From positions 1 through 64,000 of the forward strand of contig DAHXKG010000006.1 of NCBI GenBank assembly GCA_027366525.1: 64,000 nucleotides of DNA. The letters run 5' to 3'. This document shows positions 1-9,359 of this stretch, in pieces. Numbering within the stretch: the first letter of the stretch is position 1; each line of letters begins with the position of its first letter. Under the pieces are notes generated by a model. It made no database searches. It saw only the letters and a list, made by a program, of their open reading frames with translations, and had not been told where the DNA came from. Position numbers and translations under genes: made by a program. Source of the DNA: a candidate division FCPU426 bacterium. Lineage in GTDB: Bacteria > Oederibacteriota > Muellerivitia > Muellerivitales > DAHXKG01.

Positions 1-345
1 CTCCGACGAACACACCAACCAACACACCGACGAATACATCAACTACTACACCAACCAATACACCCACGAATACGCCAACCAACACCCCGACGAATACTCC
101 GACGAACACACCAACCAACACACCGACAAACACGCCAACCAACACCCCAACAAATATACCCACGAATACACCGACCAAGACACCGACAACCACACCAACC
201 ATCACACCGATGAATACGTCAACCTATACACCCACACATACGCCAACCAGTACATTTACAAGCACACCGACGAATACGCCGACCCTCACACCAACGAATA
301 CACCAACAAATACGCTTACTGACACACCAACTGCTATTTTATTGA
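1..345 (+). repeat. Degenerate 12-bp tandem repeat encoding PTNT
   Basis: About 28 units of a 12-bp repeat of the form acaccaaccaac or acaccgacgaat, continuing off the left edge. All units are in frame and encode P-T-N-T with N replaced occasionally by S, T, K or H. Third-position changes differ between units, so the array is old and not a recent slippage product, but it could still vary in length. Confidence 0.9.
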
Positions 346-1688
346 CTCCAACACCGACACTAACTCCGATCATAACTTTGCAATTAACAACTCAATCAAA
401 CTTTGTACATCCATTAGATCAAGTTGTTTACTATTTGATATATACAAATTCTGGGAGTAGCACTGCTATTAATGCAGTTCTCACGGATAATTTACCTGAA
501 TCTTCAACTATGAGTTATGTGGCTGGAACGGCTACTAATGGCGGAATTTATAATTCCTCAAATAATAGTTTATCGTGGAATATCGGCTCAATTTCTCCAG
601 GCGCTTCTGTAACAGTGAGTTATGAAGCGAGTGTTGTACTGGGTGATTCTGCAGGGATGACATTAACCACTCAAGCAAATTTAAAAGATTCGAATCAAAG
701 TATTAATGCACTAAATTCTGTTGTAGTTGTTGGAGGATATCAAATTACAATTTCAATTTACAATGATTCAGGGGAGTTGGTTAAAACAATAAATGAGTTT
801 ACGATGTCAAGTGATATTTCTAATTTTACTACTGAAATAAATGGCATTATTGGTGATAGTATTTCTTCTTATCAAGATAATGTGAGTTTTGAATATAATG
901 GGAATATAATTGGCTCTTGGAATTTAACAAATAGCGCAGGTGGTACAGTTATTAATGGTACATATTTTGTTAAAATCGATAGTACCAATGCATTTGGAAG
1001 TACAACTAGTATTACAAAATCATTAACTGTTTTAGCACAACAAGAAACATTGCAAATAAGTGTTTATAATGAAGCAGGAGAAGAAGTTAAACTTTTTAGT
1101 ACTGCAGAAATTAATCAACAATTAGGGTCTCCATTAGAACCATCAGATTTTCAAGTATCCACTATTCATATTTCTCCAAGTATAATTCATCCTTCATATA
1201 CACAACCATTGGGAGTGGGAAATTATACAATTATTACTCTCGGATCTGGAAGAAGCTTAACTTGGACTGGACGTTCAAATACTGGAATAATTGTTAGTAA
1301 TGGCCAGTATTTTATTGAAATTCGAGCAATTAATGGAAGCGCTGTTGATGGTGCAATGATTTTGCCAATAAGCGTATTGAGTACAGGATATAATTTTATG
1401 GATCAAGTTTTAGTGGCTCCAAATCCAATTCATTTAAATAGTACTTATCAAGCAAGGATATTGGTGCCACCCAACGGAAATGTATTTAATCATGTAAACG
1501 TAAAAATCTATACAGTGGATGGAGAATTAATAGAAACTTTAGAAAATGCTCCAGGGACAATGAATGTAATTTGGCCTATTAAAGGAGTCAGTCCTTTAGC
1601 GGTGGGAACCTATCTTATTGATGTTGAGCTTAGATATAACAATGCATTAGTTCAACGAAAAATTTTAAAAGCATTTATAATTCCGTAA
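3..1688 (+). CDS. Secreted PTNT-repeat protein with DUF11 and FlgD-like Ig domains (5' partial)
   Basis: The frame is open from the left edge of the window, so the start and any signal peptide lie upstream; the ATG at 210 is only an internal methionine. The first 110 or so visible residues are a PTNT-type tetrapeptide repeat. A DUF11-type domain follows (about nt 375-700). Two or three FlgD-like Ig domains come next, recognisable by the GELV...tW..........G.Y pattern, and the last ends at the C-terminus (about nt 1385-1688). By family knowledge, Thr/Pro linkers with FlgD-like C-terminal domains are typical of large extracellular proteins, and the last domain resembles sorting domains of the type IX kind. 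Function is not recognisable; surface exposure is inferred. A terminator hairpin follows directly. Confidence 0.8.
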   Translation, partial: PTNTPTNTPTNTSTTTPTNTPTNTPTNTPTNTPTNTPTNTPTNTPTNTPTNIPTNTPTKTPTTTPTITPMNTSTYTPTHTPTSTFTSTPTNTPTLTPTNTPTNTLTDTPTAILLTPTPTLTPIITLQLTTQSNFVHPLDQVVYYLIYTNSGSSTAINAVLTDNLPESSTMSYVAGTATNGGIYNSSNNSLSWNIGSISPGASVTVSYEASVVLGDSAGMTLTTQANLKDSNQSINALNSVVVVGGYQITISIYNDSGELVKTINEFTMSSDISNFTTEINGIIGDSISSYQDNVSFEYNGNIIGSWNLTNSAGGTVINGTYFVKIDSTNAFGSTTSITKSLTVLAQQETLQISVYNEAGEEVKLFSTAEINQQLGSPLEPSDFQVSTIHISPSIIHPSYTQPLGVGNYTIITLGSGRSLTWTGRSNTGIIVSNGQYFIEIRAINGSAVDGAMILPISVLSTGYNFMDQVLVAPNPIHLNSTYQARILVPPNGNVFNHVNVKIYTVDGELIETLENAPGTMNVIWPIKGVSPLAVGTYLIDVELRYNNALVQRKILKAFIIP

Positions 1689-1700
1689 GCGAATAACTGT

Positions 1701-1729
1701 ATTATTCACATAGGAATAATAACTTTTTT
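1701..1729 (+). terminator. Rho-independent terminator after the repeat protein
   Basis: The arms attattc and gaataat pair over 7 bp (8 with the flanking T-A) around a 6-base loop and are followed by a run of T at 1724-1729. It lies 13 bases after the stop codon, and the next gene is on the opposite strand. Confidence 0.75.
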
Positions 1730-1803
1730 AGGATTCACAAGAGGTTTATTAACCAACTTATTTTTATAGTTGAATTTTTAAAAACTTAATAAGTATTTAA
1801 AAA

Positions 1804-2868
1804 CTAGGCAATAGTTACATCTTTTGAAAGATAAATATCTTGGATAAGGTTTAGAAGTTGAATGCCTTCTTTCATAGGACGTTGAAAAGCCTTACGACCA
1901 CTAATTAAGCCCATACCACCAGCACGCTTATTGATAACTGCAGTTTTGACAGCTTCAGCAAAGTCATTCTCTCCAGAGGCTCCACCAGAATTTATCAAAC
2001 CTGCTCGTCCCATATAGGAATTAACAACCTGATATCGTGTATATTCAATTGGATTATCAGGGCATAAATCACTATAAATTCGTTTATCAGTTTTCCCGTA
2101 AGAAGATTCAGTGTTTAAATATAGATAGCCACCATTGTTTTCAGGGAGCTTTTGTTTGATAATATCGGCTTCAATAGTTACTCCTAAATGATTAGCTTGA
2201 CCTGTTAAATCTGCTGAAAGATGATAATCTTTTTCTTTGGTTTTAAATGCTTTGTTTCGAAGATAACACCACAAAACAGTAAACATTCCAAGAGAATGTG
2301 CTTCTTTAAACGCAAGAGTAGTTTCTTCAATTTCTTTTTGTGAATTTTCAGATCCAAAATAAATTGTTGCACCAATAGCTGCTGCACCCATTTCATATGC
2401 TTGTTTAACATGTCCGAAGTAAAATTGAGAAGCTTTATTAGGATAAGTAAGCAATTCATTGTGATTTAATTTTACAATAAAAGGTATCTTAGGGGCATAT
2501 TTCCGAGCAACGCTACCAAGAACTCCTAAAGTGCTTGCAACTGCGTTACAACCACCTTCAATTGCAAGCTTAACTATGTTTTCTGGATCAAAATAGATAG
2601 GATTTTTTGCAAAGGATGCTCCTGCAGAGTGCTCAATGCCTTGATCAACTGGCAAGATTGACAGATAACCAGTTCGGTTTAATCGTCCATGATTGAAAAT
2701 TCTTTCAAGTTGTTGGAGAACGCGAATAGATCGATCACTTGGAATGAAAACGTGATCTAAAAAATCTGGACCGGGCAGATGTAACTGCTCTTTAGCAATT
2801 CCCTTGCATTTATAATTTAAGAGTTCCGATTGATTCCCAAGATAAGTTTCGATTTTTGCTAGATCCAT
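1804..2868 (-). CDS. fbaB: Class I fructose-bisphosphate aldolase (FbaB/DhnA type)
   Basis: Cytoplasmic glycolytic/gluconeogenic enzyme that cleaves fructose 1,6-bisphosphate to dihydroxyacetone phosphate and glyceraldehyde 3-phosphate. The 354 residues match the length of E. coli FbaB. Visible family features are LPVDQGIEH near residue 72, KLNHNE near 133, and ADIIKQK around 234-240, which holds the candidate Schiff-base lysine. A Gly-rich phosphate site (INSGGASGE) and [12 protein letters not shown] sit near the C-terminus. The start is the ATG complementary to 2866-2868, preceded by an AAGGAAGG Shine-Dalgarno. It is divergent from the phosphofructokinase gene, so two adjacent glycolysis genes share one intergenic region. 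Confidence 0.93.
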   Translation of the reverse strand: MDLAKIETYLGNQSELLNYKCKGIAKEQLHLPGPDFLDHVFIPSDRSIRVLQQLERIFNHGRLNRTGYLSILPVDQGIEHSAGASFAKNPIYFDPENIVKLAIEGGCNAVASTLGVLGSVARKYAPKIPFIVKLNHNELLTYPNKASQFYFGHVKQAYEMGAAAIGATIYFGSENSQKEIEETTLAFKEAHSLGMFTVLWCYLRNKAFKTKEKDYHLSADLTGQANHLGVTIEADIIKQKLPENNGGYLYLNTESSYGKTDKRIYSDLCPDNPIEYTRYQVVNSYMGRAGLINSGGASGENDFAEAVKTAVINKRAGGMGLISGRKAFQRPMKEGIQLLNLIQDIYLSKDVTIA

Positions 2869-3011
2869 TGTTTACCTTCCTTTAAAAAATTTAAAAACTT
2901 AATTTAATGATCTGAATGACTCAGGTTATAAGGCTAATCTATTTTGATTTAAAATCTTATGAGGAATACCATATTTTAAAAAAATGTAAAGCTTTTTTTA
3001 AAATAATAAAA

Positions 3012-3040
3012 TTGAAAAAAAGATGACTTATGATATTGTA
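3012..3040 (+). promoter_or_regulatory. Candidate promoter of the phosphofructokinase gene
   Basis: TTGAAA at 3012-3017 with a weak TATTGT at 3034-3039, 16 bases apart, in the 234-base divergent intergenic region. The -10 match is poor, so this is tentative. Confidence 0.3.
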
Positions 3041-3102
3041 ATAATATTTTATATCTGCTCAAATTAATATACCAAAATCAAACTACTTTTGAGGAGTTTT
3101 TT

Positions 3103-4134
3103 ATGAGATTAGGCGTGCTAACAGGTGGTGGGGATGCTCCAGGATTAAATGCAGTGATAAGAGGTATTGTGATTAAAGCAAACCAATTGGGGTATTCCGT
3201 TACTGGATTTTTATCAGGGTGGAGGTCTATGCTGGATGGGAAATCCATTCCATTAGGACTTGAAGATGTAGAAACAATAGTAAGAAAAGGTGGAACTATA
3301 TTAGGAACTAGTAGAACAAATCTTGCCAAAATAGAAAATGGTATGGAAAAAGCCAAGGTAACTTTAAAATCGAAAAATATTGATTGTCTTATTGCTATTG
3401 GCGGAGAAGATACGCTTGGAGTAGCTGCTAAATTATTTAAAAGTGGGGTTAATACTATAGGTGTTCCGAAGACAATTGATAATGATTTGGAATCCACGGA
3501 TTATACGTTTGGGTTTGATACGGCTATAAATATTGCTATGGAATGTTTAGATCGATTGCACACTACAGCTGAAAGTCATCATCGAGTGATGGTTGTAGAA
3601 TTAATGGGGAGACATGCCGGATGGATTGCATTAGAAGCTGGAATTGCAGGAGACGCTCATATTATTTTAATCCCAGAACAAAAATTTGATGTGGATGAAA
3701 TTTGCAATATGATTCAAAAAAGGGTGGATTCTGGAAAAACCTATACGATTATTGCAGTATCAGAAGGCGCTTTACCAAAATCATTAGATCAAAATTTGAC
3801 TAAAGATAATGAGGTTGATAGCTTTGGACATATTAAGCTAGGTGGAATTGCAGAATGGTTAGCTAAACAAATTGAACAGAAAACAAAACAGGAAACGCGA
3901 CACACGGTTTTAGGACATATTCAACGTGGTGGAGCTCCTTCAGCATTTGACCGTGTTTTAGGAACTAGGATGGGATTAAAAGCAGTTGCATTAGCTGAAG
4001 AAAAAAAATTTGGCCAAATGGTTTCATTGCGTGGGACCGAACTGTTTAGTGTTAGTTTAGAAGAAGGAGTTAAAAAATTAAAAACAGTTTCTGAAGAACG
4101 ATATGCAGAAGCTCGTATCTTAATGGGAAAATAG
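3103..4134 (+). CDS. pfkA: 6-phosphofructokinase, group III, probably PPi-dependent
   Basis: Phosphorylates fructose 6-phosphate to the 1,6-bisphosphate in glycolysis. The 343 residues contain GGGDAPGLNA (8-17), the GGEDT motif at 100-104, PKTIDND (122-128) and MGRHAGWIA. In this family the position that is Gly in ATP-dependent enzymes (GGDGS or GGEGT) is Asp in PPi-dependent ones (GGDDT, or GGEDT as in Amycolatopsis methanolica). D103 together with K123 of PKTIDND therefore points to pyrophosphate as phosphoryl donor and a reversible reaction. That inference rests on motif residues only. The ATG at 3103 has a GAGGAG site 9 bases upstream. It stands alone, followed by a new promoter for rpsF. 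Confidence 0.92.
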   Translation: MRLGVLTGGGDAPGLNAVIRGIVIKANQLGYSVTGFLSGWRSMLDGKSIPLGLEDVETIVRKGGTILGTSRTNLAKIENGMEKAKVTLKSKNIDCLIAIGGEDTLGVAAKLFKSGVNTIGVPKTIDNDLESTDYTFGFDTAINIAMECLDRLHTTAESHHRVMVVELMGRHAGWIALEAGIAGDAHIILIPEQKFDVDEICNMIQKRVDSGKTYTIIAVSEGALPKSLDQNLTKDNEVDSFGHIKLGGIAEWLAKQIEQKTKQETRHTVLGHIQRGGAPSAFDRVLGTRMGLKAVALAEEKKFGQMVSLRGTELFSVSLEEGVKKLKTVSEERYAEARILMGK

Positions 4135-4185
4135 TATAAATACATATATATCAATCCAAGTGTAATTTTCAAATTAATTTTTTTC

Positions 4186-4214
4186 TTGAGTTTATGTAAA
4201 ATTAAATATACAAT
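4186..4214 (+). promoter_or_regulatory. Promoter of the rpsF-dnaB operon
   Basis: TTGAGT (4186-4191), a 17-base spacer, then TACAAT (4209-4214). It lies 110 bases before rpsF and is the best sigma-70-like match in that gap. Confidence 0.55.
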
Positions 4215-4300
4215 AACCGTTTATAATTATTAGATTAGAAATGGTTTTTTTCCTGCTTCTTTGATTAGGTTTGAAAGCAAAGAAGCTACATAGCTAAATG

Positions 4301-4315
4301 CTATGAATACCATAG
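4301..4315 (+). promoter_or_regulatory. Small hairpin abutting the rpsF ribosome-binding site
   Basis: CTATG-AATAC-CATAG forms a 5-bp stem immediately before the AGGAGG of rpsF. In many bacteria S6:S18 represses its own operon through a leader RNA here. I cannot match that motif's conserved bases, so a regulatory role is only suggested by position. Confidence 0.25.
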
Positions 4316-4324
4316 GAGGCTTAA

Positions 4325-4771
4325 ATGCAACTTTGGAAATATGAAATAATTTATATATTAGATCCCACCTCTACAACTGAAGATATGCAAGCAGTTGCTT
4401 CGAAAATCGAACAAATCGTTAATGCATCCAAAGGTGCTATTCTGAAAAAAGATGAATGGGGAAAAAAACGATTAGCTTACCAGATAAAGAAGCATCGAGA
4501 AGGTTTTTATGTTTTTTTTCACATTGCATTGGGTTCCCAATTTATCCAAGAAATAAACAGAAATTTACGATTAATGGAAAAGGTAATCAAATTTCAAATT
4601 GTTAAAGATGTTGTCAGTCACCGAAAAATAAAAAGTACTCCCAAACGCACTAGAACTAATTCATCCGAGCATTCTTCTGGAACACCTAAAAACATAGTTC
4701 GACAAACCAATGCAATATCTGAAGTAAATGAAAATGTACCTGCAACAGATTCGACAAGTGCAGCAGGTTAG
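4325..4771 (+). CDS. rpsF: 30S ribosomal protein S6
   Basis: Primary binding protein of the small subunit platform, pairing with S18. The N-terminal 100 residues are the S6 fold (WKYEIIYILDPT at the start, KKRLAYQIKKHREGFYVFF in the middle). The remaining 45 or so form a Ser/Thr/Asn-rich tail with no recognised domain, which makes this longer than the usual 95-135 residues. Start ATG 4325 has a strong AGGAGG. It is the first gene of the conserved rpsF-ssb-rpsR-rplI-dnaB order, with 28 bases to ssb. Confidence 0.95.
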   Translation: MQLWKYEIIYILDPTSTTEDMQAVASKIEQIVNASKGAILKKDEWGKKRLAYQIKKHREGFYVFFHIALGSQFIQEINRNLRLMEKVIKFQIVKDVVSHRKIKSTPKRTRTNSSEHSSGTPKNIVRQTNAISEVNENVPATDSTSAAG

Positions 4772-4799
4772 TTTGTTTAACCTGGGATAAGGAGCCTAT

Positions 4800-5228
4800 A
4801 TGGCTAGTTTAAATAAAGTATTATTAATTGGTCATCTTACTAAAGATCCTGAACTAAGATATATTGCAAACGGCTCTGCAGTTGCGAACTTAAGAATGGC
4901 AATCAACCGTACTTATAAATTGGTATCAGGAGAGCAAAAGGAAGATGTTTGTTATGTTACAGTGGTTGTGTGGAGAAAGCAGGCAGAAGCTGCTGGAGAA
5001 TACCTTAAAAAGGGAGATCCTCTGTTTGTGGAAGGCAGGCTTCAAAGTCGTTCTTGGGAAACAGAAGATGGTCAAAAGCGCAATGTTTTAGAGGTGGTAG
5101 CAGAACGTATTCAATTTTTATCAAAAGCTAAAAATTCAGGTAATATAGAAAATGTCGATACAGCAAATTCGGCTGATATTGGATCACCTGAAGTGCCAAC
5201 TCCGAGTGATGAAGATATACCGTTCTAA
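4800..5228 (+). CDS. ssb: Single-stranded DNA-binding protein
   Basis: Binds ssDNA during replication, recombination and repair and recruits partners through its C-terminal tip. The 142 residues contain one OB fold (LNKVLLIGHLTKDPELRY at the N-terminus, FVEGRLQSRSWE mid-protein). A disordered linker leads to the acidic tip DEDIPF, which matches the canonical D-D-D-I-P-F. The start ATG has an AAGGAG site. It lies between rpsF and rpsR, as in most bacteria. Confidence 0.97.
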   Translation: MASLNKVLLIGHLTKDPELRYIANGSAVANLRMAINRTYKLVSGEQKEDVCYVTVVVWRKQAEAAGEYLKKGDPLFVEGRLQSRSWETEDGQKRNVLEVVAERIQFLSKAKNSGNIENVDTANSADIGSPEVPTPSDEDIPF

Positions 5229-5263
5229 GTAAGTTATACTAAATTTTATGAGGAGTGCTTATA

Positions 5264-5536
5264 GTGACAGATGAAATAAAGGTTGAGAAAAAAACATTTG
5301 ATCGTGCTGGGGCGTCACGGTTTCGACGTCCTCACCGCAAATCATGTAAGTTTTGCATGGATAAAATAAACTATATTGACTATAAAGAGTATAACCGATT
5401 AAAAAATTTTATTACTGATCGGGGAAAAATCATTCCTAGTCGAATTACAGGAACCTGCTCTCGACATCAGCGAGCGTTAACTTTGGCTATAAATCGAGCG
5501 CGTAATATTGCATTACTGCCATTTATGGTTAGTTAA
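5264..5536 (+). CDS. rpsR: 30S ribosomal protein S18, zinc-ribbon form
   Basis: Small-subunit platform protein, partner of S6. I place the start at GTG 5264 because GAGGAG at 5250-5255 is 8 bases upstream; a GTG at 5255 would overlap that site. This gives 90 residues. CKFC near the N-terminus and CSRH near the C-terminus are the four putative metal ligands of the cysteine-containing form of S18. The conserved block [18 protein letters not shown] is intact. Confidence 0.95.
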   Translation: MTDEIKVEKKTFDRAGASRFRRPHRKSCKFCMDKINYIDYKEYNRLKNFITDRGKIIPSRITGTCSRHQRALTLAINRARNIALLPFMVS

Positions 5537-5545
5537 TTTTTTCAA

Positions 5546-6343
5546 ATGGTATCTTTTCCGAAAATATTGCTTGGCCTTATCTATCAATTTTTTTTTGTGG
5601 CGATTATTTTAGGCATCGCCGGAATTTCAGAATCCTTAATTCTCATTAAGGGAAGAAAATTTTGGGCGGCCATTTTACTAGGAACTTTGACAGCGGCTCT
5701 GTTTTTAGGTGGAACGATAACAATACTTAATAAGGGTCACAATCAAAATATTTTTTTGCAGTTCCTTAATCGTTTTGATGCGCATTGGAAACAAGAAGTT
5801 CCTGTTTTTTTAAAAGCAGGGATTTCTCTTGCAGAGATTCATGCATTAAAGCAATTTTGTATTCGTTATTTTATTTTTGCTTTTCCAGCTTGGCTTTTAC
5901 TTGGATGTTTAATTTTAAGTATTTTGGCATATTATTTGATTTCCTTGGTTTTTTTAAAAACTTCATTTAAAATCAATTCTCCAGTAGCATTTCAAAATAT
6001 CGTCATCCCTGAACCTTTAATTTTTGGATTAATTTTGGGCGGAGTATTAAAGTTACTCGAATTAAGCCATTTTAAGGGTCTATTTTTGAACTCCGCATTA
6101 GGTATTATTGATAATAATCTTCTTGTATTATTTCTTGGGATTTATTTTATTGGTGGTTTAACAATTATCTTTTTCTTTCTTAAGCGTTTTAAAGCGCCAT
6201 GGTTTCTTAGAATCATTGTATATCTTTTAATAATTTATTGGATGAATGCAACAATTGTTTTCGCATGTGCACTAGGAATTTTTGATGTGTGGTTTGATTT
6301 TCGTAAAATTAAATCTCCATTAAAACCAAAGGCTTCAGCATGA
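5546..6343 (+). CDS. DUF2232 family polytopic membrane protein
   Basis: 265 residues with about seven hydrophobic segments. The C-terminal half has the DUF2232 pattern: a NNLLVLFLGIYFIGGL segment, a further helix, then the closing ALGIFDVWFDFRK. In many bacteria a DUF2232 (YybS-like) gene sits in exactly this slot between rpsR and rplI. Its function is unknown; proposals link it to sporulation or envelope processes in Firmicutes. The stop overlaps the rplI start (ATGA), so the two are translationally coupled. Confidence 0.7.
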   Translation: MVSFPKILLGLIYQFFFVAIILGIAGISESLILIKGRKFWAAILLGTLTAALFLGGTITILNKGHNQNIFLQFLNRFDAHWKQEVPVFLKAGISLAEIHALKQFCIRYFIFAFPAWLLLGCLILSILAYYLISLVFLKTSFKINSPVAFQNIVIPEPLIFGLILGGVLKLLELSHFKGLFLNSALGIIDNNLLVLFLGIYFIGGLTIIFFFLKRFKAPWFLRIIVYLLIIYWMNATIVFACALGIFDVWFDFRKIKSPLKPKASA

Positions 6344-6786
6344 AAGTGCTTTTACTTAAAAATGTTAAAACTGTGGGGGAAAAGGGAAAAATTTATGAAG
6401 TGAAAGATGGGTATGCTAGAAATTTTCTTTTTCCAAATAATTTAGCCTGTGAAGCTAATGATGGTGTATTACGACAACTTGAAATGCAGAAACTTTCTAT
6501 GCAGAAAAGGGAAACCCATCAAAAAGAGGAATCAATAAAAATTGCAGAAAAGCTTAAAAATTTAACTTTGATTTTAAACCACAAAGCTGGTAATGAAAAT
6601 AAACTATTTGGTTCTATTACATCACATGAAATTGTAGAGGCTTTGAAGATGAAAGAGATTTTTGTGGATAAAAAACAAGTTATTTTAGATGAACCCATTC
6701 GATTTCTTGGGAATTACACGGTGAAAATAAAGTTGGAATCTGGTGTTATGGGTGTGATTTCATTAAGTATCCAGAAATTAAGTTAG
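6340..6786 (+). CDS. rplI: 50S ribosomal protein L9
   Basis: Large-subunit protein that binds 23S rRNA near L1 and helps maintain reading frame. The 148 residues begin MKVLLLKNVKTVGEKG and continue with VKDGYARNFLFP, the signature of the N-terminal rRNA-binding domain. A charged helix (residues 45-75) links to the C-terminal domain with LFGSIT. Length is typical. The start ATG overlaps the previous stop by four bases. Confidence 0.96.
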   Translation: MKVLLLKNVKTVGEKGKIYEVKDGYARNFLFPNNLACEANDGVLRQLEMQKLSMQKRETHQKEESIKIAEKLKNLTLILNHKAGNENKLFGSITSHEIVEALKMKEIFVDKKQVILDEPIRFLGNYTVKIKLESGVMGVISLSIQKLS

Positions 6787-6831
6787 GTCTCGATTATTTT
6801 TTAGGTTTTAAACATGAGAGAGGTAGTTGAT

Positions 6832-8217
6832 ATGGACTCCGAATTTAAGCGTGAGACTCCCTCCAATCAATTGAGTGAAGTTCGAATTCCTCCGCAAAAT
6901 TTAGACGCTGAACAATCTGTAATAGGCGCAATGCTTTTATCTAAAGAGGCCATTGAGATTGCTGTTCAAATTTGCCGCGAAGAAGATTTTTATAAAGAAA
7001 TTCATCGAAAGCTTTTTAAAATAATGGTGGATTTGTCAGATCGAGGTGCCCCAGTTGATGTCATTACATTAGTTGAGGAACTTCGGCGTACCGCATCATT
7101 GGAATCATTTGGTGGAATTTCTGAACTAACGGCTTTTATGGAGCGGGTTCCTACGCCTGCAAATATTGAATATTATGCGACTATTGTGCGAGAAAAATCG
7201 GTTGCTCGTCAGTTGATCGTTGCTGCCTCACAAATCGTTTCTGAAGCATATTCAGGTTCTCAACCTTTAGCTGAATTATTAGATCAATCGGAAAGTTTGA
7301 TTTTTAAGGCGACTGATCTGCGGAAAGTTAAAGATTTTGCATCGATGCGTGATTTAATCGGAAATAGTTTTGAATATGTTCATAACTTGGCACAGCATCA
7401 AATTCATTTAACAGGAGTTCCAACGGGATTTAGTGATTTGGATGAACTTACGGCAGGTTTTCAAAGGGGAGAGTTAATTGTTTTAGGAGCTAGACCATCT
7501 ATGGGTAAAACTTCTCTCGCGTTAAATATTGCACAACATGTTAGTATGGGGTCTACAAGTGATGGGCGTAAACGAACAGTTGGTTTTTTCTCGTTGGAAA
7601 TGACAGCGGAGCAGTTGGCCTTAAGATTATTGTGCTCTGTAGCAAAAATCGACTTGAAACGTGCTCGATCAGGGTATTTAAATGACCCTGAAAAGGTACG
7701 ATTAAATAATTTGTCAGGAAAGCTATATGAAACAAAATTATTTATTGACGATACATCTTCGATGACTGTTTTAGAATTAAAGGCAAAGGCTAGACGTTTG
7801 GAAAAAAAAGAAAAAATTGATTTGATAATTGTTGACTATTTACAATTAATCCAAGCGGGTATTCGTGCAGATACTCGCGAGCAAGAAATTGCCTATATTT
7901 CTAGACAATTAAAAGCATTAGCAAAGGATTTAAGCGTACCGATTTTAGTTTTGTCGCAACTCTCGCGTCAACCAAAAGGGCAAGAAGATAGAAGACCCAT
8001 TTTATCGGATTTAAGAGAATCTGGTGCTATTGAACAAGATGCCGATGTAGTTATTTTTATACATCGTGAGGTTTCTAAAGAAGATTTTAATTCTCCAAAA
8101 TATGAACTTGTTCTTTCTAAACAAAGAAATGGGCCAACTGGTGAAGTACCAATTATTTTTAAAAAAGAATATACAACGTTTGAACCAATGTCCAAAATAT
8201 CGTCGGAACCTCATTAA
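6832..8217 (+). CDS. dnaB: Replicative DNA helicase
   Basis: Hexameric 5'-3' helicase of the replication fork. I choose ATG 6832 (461 residues) because GAGAGG at 6818-6823 sits 8 bases before it; the upstream ATG 6814 would place that site inside the gene. The N-terminal domain begins PPQNLDAEQSVIGAML. Walker A GARPSMGKTS is near residues 218-227 and Walker B LIIVDYLQL near residue 335. The arginine-finger region RESGAIEQDADVV follows. No intein is present, unlike in many dnaB genes. It closes the S6-S18-L9 block, and alr follows after 11 bases. Confidence 0.96.
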   Translation: MDSEFKRETPSNQLSEVRIPPQNLDAEQSVIGAMLLSKEAIEIAVQICREEDFYKEIHRKLFKIMVDLSDRGAPVDVITLVEELRRTASLESFGGISELTAFMERVPTPANIEYYATIVREKSVARQLIVAASQIVSEAYSGSQPLAELLDQSESLIFKATDLRKVKDFASMRDLIGNSFEYVHNLAQHQIHLTGVPTGFSDLDELTAGFQRGELIVLGARPSMGKTSLALNIAQHVSMGSTSDGRKRTVGFFSLEMTAEQLALRLLCSVAKIDLKRARSGYLNDPEKVRLNNLSGKLYETKLFIDDTSSMTVLELKAKARRLEKKEKIDLIIVDYLQLIQAGIRADTREQEIAYISRQLKALAKDLSVPILVLSQLSRQPKGQEDRRPILSDLRESGAIEQDADVVIFIHREVSKEDFNSPKYELVLSKQRNGPTGEVPIIFKKEYTTFEPMSKISSEPH

Positions 8218-8228
8218 GGGAATCACGC

Positions 8229-9356
8229 ATGGATAATCCTGTCCGTTTTCCATGGGCTGAAATTTCTTTAACGGCACTTCAAAAAAATTTTAAAACTCTT
8301 CAAAAAAAAGCTAATAATTCAAAAATTTTACCAGTTGTAAAAGCTAATGCTTATGGTCATGGATTAATTCCCATTTCTAAAGCGCTTGTTCAATTTGGTG
8401 CGCAAATGTTAGCAGTTGCATATGTCCAAGAAGGCATTCAATTGAGAAAAAATGGGATTCAATGTCCAATATTAGTTTTAACACCTACGCTAAATTTTGA
8501 GATACCGGATTTATTGGAATATAATTTAATTCCGCAAATAAGTTCATTGCAAGGCGCTTTGGAAATTTCGAAAATTGCCAGGCGTTTTAAAGCCAAACCG
8601 ATTATTCATTTGAAAATTGACACGGGGATGCGACGAGTTGGTTTTTCGATAAGAAACTGGAAAACAGATTTAAACCAACTTTTTCAATTACCTAATATAC
8701 AAATTCGTGGAATTTATACCCATCTAGCAACTGCTGACATGGATAATAAAAAATATACGTATAAACAAATTGATGATTTTTATCATTTGATAGAGCAAAT
8801 TCGGAAAAATTTCAATCGAAACCTAGAAATTCATATTGCAAATAGTGCGGCGATATTATTTCATTATTCTCAAGTAGGAGGCGATTGGGTTCGCCCGGGG
8901 TTGAGTTTGTATGGAGTTTATCCACGTATGGAATTATTGGAAACTAATTTATTGGATCCTGTAATGTGCTTAAAAACAAGGGTTATTCATCTTAAAACTA
9001 TTTTAAAAAATGAATCAGTTAGCTATGGGAGGACTTTTTTAGCTAAAAAAAGAACAAGAGTTGCGACGATTGGAATAGGATATGCAGATGGGCTTTTGCG
9101 TAGCTTGTCTAATCGCGGTACTTGCTTAATTCATGGGAAAATGGCCCCAATTATTGGTACGATTTGTATGGACATGACTATGGTTGACATCTCGAAAATT
9201 TCAAAAGTTCAAATTGGCGATGAAGTGGTATTATTTGGTCGTGGAAAAAACGCGTATCTTCCAGTTGAGCATCAAGCTAAAGCTGCGGGCACAATTGCTT
9301 ATGAACTTTTGTGCGCTATTGGAGAACGTGTTTCCAGATTTTATTATGAGGGCTGA
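8229..9356 (+). CDS. alr: Alanine racemase
   Basis: PLP enzyme making D-alanine for peptidoglycan. The 375 residues carry the PLP lysine in VVKANAYGHG (Lys38) and KIDTGMRRVGF in the barrel. The second catalytic residue, a tyrosine, is in SVSYGRTFLA, followed by GIGYADG and GTICMDMTMVD. Start ATG 8229 has an AAGGGA site. dnaB-alr adjacency recurs in other genomes. The stop abuts the next gene, the first of an Mla-type operon. Confidence 0.95.
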   Translation: MDNPVRFPWAEISLTALQKNFKTLQKKANNSKILPVVKANAYGHGLIPISKALVQFGAQMLAVAYVQEGIQLRKNGIQCPILVLTPTLNFEIPDLLEYNLIPQISSLQGALEISKIARRFKAKPIIHLKIDTGMRRVGFSIRNWKTDLNQLFQLPNIQIRGIYTHLATADMDNKKYTYKQIDDFYHLIEQIRKNFNRNLEIHIANSAAILFHYSQVGGDWVRPGLSLYGVYPRMELLETNLLDPVMCLKTRVIHLKTILKNESVSYGRTFLAKKRTRVATIGIGYADGLLRSLSNRGTCLIHGKMAPIIGTICMDMTMVDISKISKVQIGDEVVLFGRGKNAYLPVEHQAKAAGTIAYELLCAIGERVSRFYYEG

Positions 9357-9359
9357 GTG

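Noticed and set aside
1-345. CRISPR array or other spaced-repeat locus
   Set aside because: Units are contiguous 12-mers without spacers and are in frame with a coding sequence.
210-1688. Reading the ATG at 210 as the start of the repeat protein
   Set aside because: The same frame is open with the same PTNT repeats back to position 3, so 210 is internal and the gene is truncated by the window edge.
1730-1803. Terminator for the aldolase gene on the minus strand
   Set aside because: The ACTTATTAAGT palindrome near the gene end has too small a loop and weak stem to call.
3078-3497. Antisense ORF of 139 codons over the phosphofructokinase gene
   Set aside because: It is a mirror frame of a clearly conserved enzyme, with no Shine-Dalgarno or domain.
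4173-4324. Riboswitch or full S6:S18 leader motif before rpsF
   Set aside because: Only a 5-bp hairpin is evident; the conserved bases of the known motif could not be matched.
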